Shown piece by piece: positions 20,323 to 31,100 of a stretch of DNA of 64,000 bases (its first letter is position 1; the number at the start of each line of letters is the position of its first letter). Origin of the DNA: Schizochytrium sp. TIO01 (lineage: Eukaryota; Sar; Bigyra; Thraustochytrida; Thraustochytriidae); NCBI GenBank assembly GCA_004764695.1, contig SMSO01000032.1:2006001-2070000 (forward strand). The letters run 5' to 3'. The position numbers and the translations under genes were made by a program. The notes under the pieces are model-generated. The model worked only from the letters and a program-made list of their open reading frames with translations, was not told the origin of the DNA and did no database searches.

Positions 20323-23300
20323 GGCTCTGCTTTCGTTTTCGAAAGCGCGGCAAAGCCGTAGAGTCCTTTCTCTTCTCTGATTGGCAAAACTTGCCACAAA
20401 AACTTGTGCAGCGATTAAGAGAAAGTAAAAGCTGGGAAATAAACAGGGAAGCTATTGACTACCTGCCACACCCGAGAAACCCATGCTGAAACCGGAATAG
20501 TTTAAATCAGATAATACTAGACCGGGGTAGGATGACAACGCCCTAAAAAGTGTTTGGACGAAAGTCTACGGAGAGCGGCATTTCGAAAATGAATAATTGC
20601 AACAGTAGCAGTTTAACAGTTGAAGTTCCGGAGAGCTTGCTCCTTTATGAGTCAATATTTTCTTTTTATTAGAACGCATAGATTAAATAATATTTGGGCC
20701 TAGTCGAAGTAACAGTAAACTGGTTTTGATTGACGGTAGCTTTTGTGGTTATTATGAATATTCTATTCTTTTTATTAAATAAAACAAAGGGGGATAAAAT
20801 ATGCACGTGTCACTATAGACTGTATTTGGAAGTGGAAGTGCAAAATCTATTTTAATGCTTTTTTTCTTTCTTTTTTTTACTTTAAAAAATAGGACAGGTA
20901 GTGCCCAGCTGGATACATAAGGTAGATGCATCGTGTATTGTTCTGAACTCCTCAAAGAGGGAGAATTTTTTTGGTGAGGGAAGAAGGACTTTTGTTTATT
21001 GGCATGGTGGGTGAATCATGATATGAATAAATCCAAATTTGCCACTCATCGTGAGACACATGACTATTCAATCTGGATGCTCGCTCACCATTTTAAATCA
21101 CGATACCATTCTTGACTCCAATTCTTTATTGGTGGCAACTTTCATATGCAACGATGAACTTTGGGAGCAAAGTTGTGCGTTGGTTTGTTTCTACACCTGT
21201 GCATTGGTAATATCAAATGGAAGTGCAGCACATTTATTTGCTAGCAAGTTTATGTGCAAGCGCTGGTGCACTTTAACACGCTGGCGAAGAAGCACGCGAG
21301 GGATATTGTGTGTGCATGAATTGATTGTGACAAAAGGGCGATTGGCACCAAGGGCTGCGCGGAATTTGTGTGCATAAACTGGCAAGAGTTTCGTCCAGTT
21401 TCCTTCGGTGCTCCTCGACAACAAACCGGTGTATATGTAAAAATATTTACATAGAGATCATCTCTTTAGGCACAATTTCAATTGCAAAAGAGTGCCGATG
21501 TGAAAAGTAAAATACACGTATTACCTCTTCAGAAATGATAATACTTTATTCAGAGAAAGTTTTTTTTTTTTTAAAAGGTTTATTTCTTACTCCAGTAGAC
21601 TAGAGTAGTTTGTTGCGTAAGGTCCAATGCCGATATTTGGCAGGGGGGGGTTCGAGTAGACAGGTAGTGCAATTTCTCGAGAGGTTGTTTCTCTTAAAGG
21701 AATCGCAGCTGTCATTCGAAGATTCCAAGATTAAATGTTGATCCTTTGCCCAATATGGGCCCCGAGCACAGCAAGGAGAAACATTAGATATTTTGGGGAC
21801 ACCCGTTCTGAAAAACCTACACCTAGCCAGCACTGAGGACGAAACGCTCTATGTCTCACATTGGGAAACTTTAATGTTGAAGTTTAAGATTTTTGTTTTA
21901 TTTTTTATAATCATTTAGGCCTATATGTAAATATTAATATGCGTGGATTATAAATAATACGGTAAAAATATGGAGTTAAGAAGGGAGTCTCTCTTAAAGT
22001 AGAAGTTAGAATCTGCGTTTGCGCGTGGGATAATTAATTATCAAAATTTCTTTCAGCATATCATGCCTGGCCAAATGGGTGATTGTTTTGGTTGAAGGGA
22101 ATCAAACCGAAAGCCTTTAATGCATCCTCTGACTAAGTAATGATGGTGACTAAGTAGTGATGTGCTGTATGACAACTGATACAACCCTCCCTCGTCAGCA
22201 CCAACGTACGTAGCTACTCTCTCATAAACGTAGCTCTCATTTTAAAATAAAACATTATCAGATTTTAAAATAAAATATCATCAGAGCGTAGACGTGTCTT
22301 TTACTTATTGAGCAGTTCCTGCCTTTAATTGAAGGTATTTATTCTCCTCTGGTTGTTGGCCCGATCTTTTATATATATTTTTTTCTGTTCGGGAAATTTA
22401 TCTAATAGTACAGTTTAGTACAGTTTAGTAGTCTGGCCTCAGATGGGCTGCTATAAATTATAGTATTTGGTTCTAATGTGGATTATGCATTACAAGAAGC
22501 ATGCACTTTACTAAATGGCTAACTCCCAAGAAAACGGTATATTTACATGTCTTACAAAGGAGTGGTGAACGGTTTCCATATCTTTCCAGTATCAGCGTGT
22601 GCAAATGACGCATATATGCCTAGCTTCCACTCCAGATGTGGGCGTTCCAGCTATGGCGTTCCAGCTATGATGGTGTATGCAGGTATAAATTGCTTCTTCG
22701 AAGTACCCTACCTTCTGCATTTCTACAATCTACTCACGCTCTTGAAGTGCACGTGAACCTAATGTTATACCTATTTGCTCGGTTTAGTTTGAAATCAATT
22801 TTCTTCGATTTTCATCTTTTCACTAACCTTTCGCCGTGTTGGATTGAATCTATTGCAGGACGCTGTGTATAGGTTTTAATACAACCAATGATATTAAGCC
22901 GAAAATGAGCAATAAAATGATCCAAACCAAATCCGTAAATTCCTGGGTTCATAGTTTTCATGACACATCTCATAGTCTACGACCATGAGCTAATAATAAC
23001 CAATCCAATCACACTCACAGAAATCGCGTGGCTCCAATGCTTAATCAAATGTCCACCTCATATTCGACTTCACCTTCTGGTTGTAGCATCAGCCCTGTCT
23101 TTGAGCTTGCTGTATCCATACCCACACTGACAACGGGTGGTTGGCTACTTTACTTTCTGCCTGCCAACAAAATCTCAGGTTTCCTCAATTGTTGGTGACT
23201 ATTTGACTCTGCCACACATCCATTGATGAACGAAATTTTCTACAAAGGTTGAATAAACTTATCAAAAGCTCAGATGCAGTTGTTTTGCAGCCACTCTCTA

Positions 23301-25227
23301 GTTTCCTAGGTATTTTGTGCAAGTCCAAAAACATGATCTTTGGCTCTCTATGAGGATTTTGTAAAAATCAGTAGGTATCTATTACGAGTTGAAAGTTAGT
23401 GAGTTGAAAATATGTTGGACTTCGTAGTGATTTGCTTTGCCTCTTTCTTCACTGCCATGGAAAGGCTTTCCAAATCCTTAGCACAGCCGATCATATTCGA
23501 TAATGATGCCCGCTTGCTCGGAGCGTCAGTCAATCAGATAACCCGAGCTTATAGAATCTGTGATTGTCGTGCGACTTCAAGGATCACCAAAGCTTTTTCG
23601 AGATCCACACTCTGATCTGATACTTGCGCTTTCCGGATCTAAAGAACTTTTGATGCAATGACAACCAAATCTCTCCTTTCACAACCTGGGTAACTAACAA
23701 CACTGGCACGCGGGAGTGATACCGCACACATAAGCCTAATTAAAGACCTATTGCTAGAATTCGAGAATATTCTATATTTTGCAAATCCCAGATGTTTGTC
23801 TCAAAGTATATTAATCAGGGTACCAAAAGACTTAGTTAGAAATAAGAGGAACCTGTGTCATATACTTTAGATCATTTTTTTTAGAATTAAAAAAAATAAT
23901 CACACTTTTAAAAAAAAAGTGTGAACCTCCTCAGCTAGCAGTTTGTCCTTCTCTTATGTTAAGTTATGCTGTGGTATGTTATGTTCCGACAATTTAATAT
24001 GTTACACCAGGTCTTGAAATAGTTCGATGCCAATATAGCAGAGAAGAAGTCTACCTCAATACTATTATCCGCCACCATTATGATCAATATTCTTTTCTTT
24101 TTAAATCTTAAATAAACAAATAACTTGAAACAAATGACTTGTACGTGGATACGCTGTCACATTCCTTTCAACTTAAGTTTAGCATTTTCAGTCACTTTGC
24201 ACGGAAAAAGCTCATTTATATCTCTAAGCGAGGAGGACACACACACTCTAAGCCCTGTGAATCATTCATCCAGCGTTTATTTATTACCAAAACTTATAAC
24301 AAATTACAGGGAATCGGACGAAAGCATCGAGTTCTTGACCCCAAATACAAAGGAGCCTGTGTATTCGCTTAGCATAATACGCTTGAACCTTGGGGCGTAT
24401 AAGCTAGACTGCATATGAGGTCTGGGCAGTATTTTGGTGTTTGTTGTAAGTTTATTTGCAGAGTGGCTCGCAATAAACTTTGACAGATGAATTTGATTGT
24501 TTCAAGCTTCTTTTTGCAGAACATTGTACGCACGCGCGTTCGCATTTAAGATAAGAAACGAGAAGAAGAAACGTTCACGTAATCTTAAAAACTCTTATTA
24601 GTGGAAGGTGTACATAGATCATAAGATAAGTTAATGATTACTAGATCCTTGAAAATTTGTCCAGAAATAGCCTTTTAGTACACTTTCTAATTTAAGACGT
24701 AGTACTTTTCAGAAGTACTACATCTAAGCTCCTTACCACTCCGCTCCGACACGGTGAGTTAGATTAAAAAATACTGTTTTCACCAAAACCTGGTCTTTTG
24801 GCGATTTTAAGCCCATAACCATAAGGCCTGGTCTACAACTCCTGCGTTCTATCTATTAAAACTTTATCTAGAAGTCCAACCTCAACTTATTCAATCTAGG
24901 CCGTAACACGTAACAGACATCGGTTAGGTAATTATGATTATTCTGTTTGTCAATCCTGAGTGTACATGGATTTTTTAATGGCTCAGCTACGATATAAGAG
25001 CATGGTTCTTTCTGAAGCAGGGGTTTCTAAAGCGGGGACACGACTGAAAGTTAATTTCAGATTAGAGGAGTGCTTTGTAATAAAGATGAAGCAACTCTTC
25101 AATGTTTAAGTAAATCTCTGGTAACTACCGTGCATATGTGGCGAGCTATTTTCAAGTTCCTGAGTATCACTTTGTAAAGCAAGGACATCAATGTTTGACT
25201 CGGTCGACTGTCCTACTTGAAGAGTTC
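20323..25227. other. Intergenic region, no supported gene
   Basis: Nearly 5 kb of AT-rich DNA with homopolymer T runs (20.86, 21.56, 23.88 kb). It has small tandem duplications such as a 10-bp unit at 22417-22436 (ACAGTTTAGT type) and a 14-bp unit at 22636-22665 (GGCGTTCCAGCTAT type). A short palindrome CACACTTTT/AAAAGTGTG lies near 23901-23923. Open stretches at 21.04-21.38, 22.55-22.87, 23.41-23.62 and 24.12-24.42 kb show no domain and I do not call them. Confidence 0.45.
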
Positions 25228-26720
25228 TTAGCCTTCTGCCTCTCTAGTTATTATAGCAGGATCCTTCATTTGTGACGATGATGAAGGAACTGGGGGATTT
25301 GGCTCTTGGTCATTGTTGTTCCCTTTGGGACTTGTTGAGATCTGTGATCCCTCTTTGTCTCTGTTCATTGGTGTCAAGACACATTGAGTCATCTTCGTCT
25401 GAGTAATTAGTTGCCGGATGTTACCTGGTGATAGTCCTTTGGCCAAGTCCTTTGCATGACTTATAATCTCGGTTGTTAATTGTGTTGTGTTGTGTTATGT
25501 TTGGAATATTAGGTGGGATGAAACATTTAGTTATAATAGTTGTTGTGGGTAATTGAGGTGTTGTCTGATCAGTTTCACCTTCAATTAGTCTACTATACTC
25601 CTCACGTGTCCAATAAAGATATCGGATGTCGAAGCGGTTTCTAAAGTCAATGCAGTTGACTGTTCTTCTCCGCCAGTGCAGATCATAAACCTTGACGTCA
25701 AATGTTTGGATGATTTTAGATTTGTCTTTAGGTAGTACATGGATAGCTCAATCATTGACATGTATCAGGAAAATGCATGTCTTCTAACCTCTGTGGAATG
25801 ACGAACGTCTTGAACACACATAGTGCTCCATATACAAGAAAATAGTTGTAAATTGGTGTTTTAGCATAATGTCGTTCATGCGGAGAGTTTCAGAAGTAAT
25901 ATTTTCATGCTACGAATCCTCGACCAAGAACTTAAGATATGTTTAAAATTGGCTCCTAATAATGCCATTCTAAATTGTAGCGCAAGCCATTCGTAAGTTC
26001 TTGGTCGAGGATTCGTAGCATGAGAATATTACTTCAATGAAAATGCATGTTACCACTGTAGAGTATGAATCAAAGCTGCAGATGTTCTGCCCATAAAGTA
26101 GACAGCTTCATTCGTGCGAATTGTGATATTCGACATATGTGTACCATGTAACCAGGGTTTTGCAAAAGCATGAAGTGTGTCTCAAACTTGATCTCATAAA
26201 ATATACATAAAGTAAAGATCTCTGTAGCTAGTGGCATATCTCAGCTTATTGGGTAATCTTAGAACGTGAAATGGTCCCATCACTTCGCCTGAGTTTACCA
26301 TCTTATCAGACTACCTACCTCTGTACGCTCCCCAATCTGCAATAGGTTTATGTTAGGGTTGCACCTGTATAAATATAAATAGTAGAATATACGCATGGTC
26401 TCAGTGTCATTCGGGGTGAATTTTCCTAGGGTATACGCACACCATGAATGTGCTAGAAAGCGCCTTACAAATATCTGTTGGCCAAATAATCAAAATCCGC
26501 ATCTTTGGTGTGGTTTCTTGAACTAGAAAGCTGATCCCAATGGATCAGTGTTTTGAAGGCCACAGAAATATATCTCCAGTAGAGTTTATCAACAAAGCAC
26601 GTATGCAATGACCAAAGATTCTGCAAGTAAGAAATGACAAGCGTTGATCAGGTATCGCAAATCTCATTCGGACAACTAAGAGTAATAGTCTCCTACACTA
26701 TTGTGAACTTCCGCCATGAT
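25228..26720 (-). pseudogene. Decayed minus-strand ORF, family unrecognised
   Basis: Protein-like strings occur in shifting minus frames, read from high to low coordinates: RRFLAHSWCAYTLGKF; AFAKPWLHGTHMSNITIRTN then EAVYFMGRTSAALIHTLQW; TYEWLALQFRMALLGANFKH; NYFLVYGALCVFKTFVIPQR; IIQTFDVKVYDLHWRRRTVN then DFRNRFDIRYLYWTREEYSR; and finally AKGLSPGNIRQLITQTK through a Ser/Pro-rich end at 25228. Stops and frame changes separate them, so this is a relic. The density of aromatic and charged residues in one strand only, and the long uninterrupted run at 25.45-25.75 kb, argue against chance. I do not recognise a family; a mobile element gene is the likeliest source. A 41-bp inverted duplication sits inside it. 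Confidence 0.4.
25894..26034. repeat. Near-perfect 41-bp inverted repeat with 59-nt spacer
   Basis: Arm 25894-25934 and arm 25994-26034 are reverse complements at 40 of 41 positions; the single mismatch lies near the outer ends. The transcript of either strand would fold into a long hairpin of pre-miRNA-like size. No target-site duplication is visible immediately outside the arms. It may be a foldback/MITE-like element, a small-RNA precursor, or an inverted duplication made during decay of the surrounding ORF. Confidence 0.9.
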
Positions 26721-27277
26721 AGTTTTTAGTGTGTTCCACATAAATAGCGATATTTATGGAAAATTGTGCTTTAACAACAAAGAGGTATATTTTACATACT
26801 AGCCTAATAAACAGACCTTTTTAATAGAATTTCAAGTTGATTTGAACTTCTGCCGCACCACCTTGGACCAAAAAGGTCTAGCTAGGTTTAACTGTAGGAG
26901 TAGGTCCTATTAATATTATAGGTATTGTTGTCTATGTTTCAGCCTAAGACTTTGATAGCATTAGCTACCTCTTCTCAACGGTTCTTCACTTCGTTTAGAA
27001 AAGTTGGGCTTAAGCAATTGGAGCTTTGCTTCTCAGTTTCTTCCTTTGTAGACGCGGAGAGAGCATCGAGAATGTGCGCAAAATTAAACAGATAATAAAT
27101 CTTTGCGTTGTAAATCAGGAAAGGGCGAGATTAACAACAACTCACAGTCAAGCGAAGAAAGCAAGCTGAAGAAGTGGTATTGTACGTTGTTGCATCGTCA
27201 TCAGGTGGACGAGGCGGAAAGGAGAACGAAGCAGTGGAAGCCCACATAGACGGTGCATACATGGACTCGTGAGTAAA
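26721..27277. other. Upstream region of the TMEM17-like gene
   Basis: AT-rich distally, becoming purine-rich and less AT-rich from about 27.0 kb, as expected for a promoter and 5' UTR. A minimal upstream ORF (ATG at 27261 followed by two codons and TGA) ends just before the main ATG at 27278. The GTGAGT at 27269 also matches a 5' splice consensus, but no splice is needed to explain the gene. Confidence 0.4.
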
Positions 27278-27772
27278 ATGGAGTATGCGGATGAAGAAGG
27301 CGTCGTCCCGCGTGGTTACGTACTTGCCCGATCATCCACAAGTACAAGCTTGCAAGTCTGCCTTCACTTTAACATGTACATGTCCTTAATTTTCCTAGTC
27401 CTTGAAAGCATTATGCTTTCAAATAAGCTTCAACACTACGAATTAGATGTTTTTGGACAAGTTTTAGCACCCTTAGCGTTTGGCGTATGGTGCGCCTCAG
27501 AGTTTTTCAGGCTATGGTTTGGTTTTACAGGAAATTTACAGGAGAAGTTACCACAAATGTCGGTTTTTCTACTGCTTTCGTTGTTTCCTCAGCTACCATG
27601 TCTCCTGTATTTAATGCAGCTCCAGGATCTACAATTACCAATGGAAAAAATACTTGGAGGTATCATGTTTGCGTTCACTGGATTCGAGTTGATCATAGGC
27701 TATCATGCAATGCAAGCACTTGTGAAAAAGCAAACAGTGACCTATTCCAGACTCATTGAACATGAGGAGTAG
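27278..27772 (+). CDS. TMEM17: TMEM17-like ciliary transition-zone membrane protein
   Basis: 164 residues from ATG at 27278 (AAAATGG context). GTG at 27269 is in frame but is not a plausible eukaryotic start. Four membrane segments are visible at about residues 29-48, 58-80, 94-116 and 126-148, the layout of the TMEM17/TMEM80/TMEM216 family, and the length is close to the animal protein (~200). The best diagnostic is the loop and third helix, GFTGNLQEKLPQMSVFLLLS, which matches the conserved GNLQEK-P segment of TMEM17. LPMEKILG and the final helix follow as in the family. In animals the protein belongs to the MKS module at the ciliary transition zone, where it helps gate membrane-protein entry. 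Its presence implies a flagellated life stage. It converges on the large gene at 28.2-32.6 kb, with 399 bp between the stop codons. Confidence 0.8.
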   Translation: MEYADEEGVVPRGYVLARSSTSTSLQVCLHFNMYMSLIFLVLESIMLSNKLQHYELDVFGQVLAPLAFGVWCASEFFRLWFGFTGNLQEKLPQMSVFLLLSLFPQLPCLLYLMQLQDLQLPMEKILGGIMFAFTGFELIIGYHAMQALVKKQTVTYSRLIEHEE

Positions 27773-28171
27773 GATGACTGTAGTATCAAATGTTACCATT
27801 ATGAAGCATCGTGGAAGTCGAATTGACGACTTGTTGGATCCCGGATTCTCACAAATTCCTTCTCTATTCATTTAAAACCTGAAAACCTAAAATCGTATAT
27901 CTGTTTGTTTAATTTATTATTTGATTGGCAGATTTACACCTTTCATATGTGTTGTTCGTTGATTGAATGTTTAGTTGCTCACTTGTTTAATTACTTCTTG
28001 TTTTTTTTGCTTATATAGTTTCAGATCTAGCTGTTTATATACATTTGCTGTTTAAACAAACATGCATAACTTTTCCTTCTTTTCTGAAAGGAATTGTTAC
28101 TTGCTTGTGCACTTGGTTTTTCATGTTTGTTTACAAACTCTAACTTGCAGCTAAGAAAGTCGTGGTAGCTT
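27773..28171. other. Short convergent 3' spacer
   Basis: AT-rich, T-rich runs at 27.99-28.02 kb. It must contain both 3' UTRs and polyadenylation regions of the two converging genes. No further feature seen. Confidence 0.5.
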
Positions 28172-31100
28172 TTATCTTTGTGGAGGGCACTGAAAGTTGC
28201 GCATCGGGAAACCTGCAGGTATAAAGTTGAGAGCCTGGAAATGGTCAAGTGTCTGGTGATGTTGGTTATGTGCATTAGACGAAGTATTTCCCTGCTGCTG
28301 CTGTAGAGGGAAAAAACCAAGGTTGACTGGTTGGGGGAAAGAGTGAGTCTGATTTAGTTGAGTAGAAGACGTTTGTAGTTGCATCCCTTGCTGGTGTGGT
28401 TGGATCATGATTTGATTGAACGGTACGGGGGCACTAGTCAATGAGGTTTGAGCCAGGCTCAAAGAAGGCATCAGAGTGAGACCCTCTGGCCATTGCTGAG
28501 GCTGAAGTTGCTGACTTTGCTGTACAAAGAGTGGGTGTTGATTTTGGAGATCTGTTTGTTGTAGCTGATGGATCGAATCTTGAGTCCGAAGTTCGATTGC
28601 ATTCAGCGCCTGAGAAAGGCTCTGCGGGTTCTGATGCTGTTGTTGTAAATCTTTGACTTGCCGCATCAGATTTTGTAGAGCAGGCTGGGCTTCAATCTGC
28701 TTGTAAAATTCCATTGCCTGTCTTTGATTCTGAAGAAAAGAGGCCGATTGATCTGGCGTAATGGTTGGAGACGCCGTTGGAACCTGCTTCGGCTGTTTAT
28801 TATGTGAATCTGGTCCACGCAAGCTGCTACCACTCGATTGGCCTAAACTAGCTTGATTGGAAACTATTGGCTGAGACAAGGTCTTCCTTTCATAGACACT
28901 AGCAGAACTGGTTGTCGTGTGCCTGTTCCTCTGTGTCAGAGAGCCAGGCGAATCAGAAGTATCATGTGACTTTTGAATCACCGTGTTTGGTGTAGGCCTA
29001 GAGTTCATTGGTTCATCCAAGCTCCGGCTTTGCATGTTGACTGGAGTTGGTCGTTTAAAGTGAAGTAGTACCATAAACGCTTTAGCAAAGTTGCGACTGT
29101 CAATGGGAGAATCGCGTAGATTTTTTCGATAATTTATTAGACGCAAGAGTCGAGTTTGAAGTTTACGTCCATTTCGGATTCGTGACATTGGCGGGAAGTC
29201 AGCCTCAGAGTGGCCACTTGGATAGTACAACGACGGGTCCTTTGAGCTGGGCTCCGGATTTTCGTATCGAACTGCTGTCTGCCGAGAACTGGAATCACTG
29301 ATAATGTTGGTTGAGAGAGAACTTGGCTTTGCTGCCAGTGTTTGGTGGCCAGTGTCCTCTTCATGATTGTACTGCTGCCATGTTGGAGAAGGTGACGCAC
29401 CATGCAATGATTCCTTCAAGCTTGATGGAGCTGACTTTGGAACTAGAGCCTCGCCCTGCAAGAAGCGCACATGGTCTTTTGCGGCCATATATTGCTCGGA
29501 AAGAAGAGTTAAATAAGGCCGAAGAGAAGCATTGCGGGAAGTCTCCTCAAAAAGAGTCTGCTGGGCACTAACTTCTTTGTCAAATCGAGAGAGGACATTT
29601 CGAAACCAGGACTTATTAGAAAAATATTCAGTAGTTTTCTCTGCAGCATCAACTACTTTGCTCCGTACACGTTCGAGATACCATTTTGCAAGCGCTACTG
29701 TAATACTACATAGAGTTACATCTTGGCCATCAGCATGCCGTAACCAATGAAAGAGGACAAAGGGAGTAGGAATATCTGCCTTGGTTGCAATTTGGGTTGG
29801 CGATAAAGAGTATCTCTCCATATGCACAATGATTTGAAGACGTACACGGAATTCGTGCGGCGGCGTTTCGCTGAAGTCAACATTACTCGTGACTACGCCA
29901 CCAGGTGGAGGAAGTACCCCTCGGTCATTCATACAACGCAGCCAGTAGGTTACTGCTGTAGAAACGTGAACGTCCTCATTGCCCTTTAACCACTCTTCAA
30001 GCTGGACTGGAAACAAACATAGCAGTTCTGCCACTTGTCGCGACTCGAGATTAAGTCGGTCCATCACTCCTTCAACTTGGTCACGGAGCTCATCGTCGTC
30101 GAGATTGATTGTGCCCTTATTACCACCTTCTTCGTCTGAGTCGTTATCATGGACATCTGTTCTTGGCGAAATTGGTCTGTTTGACTGATTACGGGCATCC
30201 AATTGCGTGCAATCCTCATCGTTGCTGTTTTGGACATGAGCTTTTCCAGTCGGTTGGTTCTGCTCACTACGAGAGACTCCAGCGGGGAAAGTCCAACAAG
30301 ATGAGGTTGATGACCTGGGATTCGAAATCTTGCTTCTTCGGGGACTCAAGCCGGAATCGCTATTTTCTTCTTCGTCGCTGTTGTCTGGAAGGCGACTTGA
30401 ACAAGACGAAGATGATCTTCTCTCTTTGCCATTGCGTCGTGACGTATTCTTCTGTGATGCAGATAGATCTAAAACGGCAGACGATTCGGACGAAGAAGTA
30501 GAGGAGAACGAGGTTGCAGATGCTAAGCTATCATTTCTTCCTTTCTGGCGTTTTGTTAAAGATGGAGACACAACCTGGTTTGATTGAGAATGACTTGAAT
30601 TTCGCCGTTTGCGAGATATATTCGATAAATGTTCCTGTATAGAAATTGAATGGATTAACCAAGGTACGACGTTGGCAATGCTAGCAAAGCGAGACGTGCA
30701 ATTAATAGGTAGTGGCTCAAAATCTTCACTGTGAGCGCCCGCTAAGCTGAAGCGAACCTTTGCAAAGTGAACATCGTTGTCATTTTCCTCACTCTCCAAA
30801 GTGAATAAAAAGAGACCCTGGTTTTGATTGGAGGAGATCGTACAGTTTGGGTGTTGTATCATGTATACTTGGGCTGGGTATTTTGAACCATCTGTGCACT
30901 GCGCAGTTGCTGTGAGACTAGACATAGTTTCAGAATCCCAGTTCAAGTTGCCTACGGTAAAGCAGTTAACTGCCCACACAGTGTAGACTGTAGTACTTGG
31001 AGAAAGGAACACGTGAATTAGTCTAGGACTTCCATTTATAAGGATTCGAGGTGGGAGCGAGGGCCTTTTGACAATTGTCGAGAATGTTTGCTGCATTTCA

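Noticed and set aside
24125-24418. 97-codon open frame on plus with a second frame overlapping
   Set aside because: Neither frame has a recognisable motif or clear start context; chance cannot be excluded.
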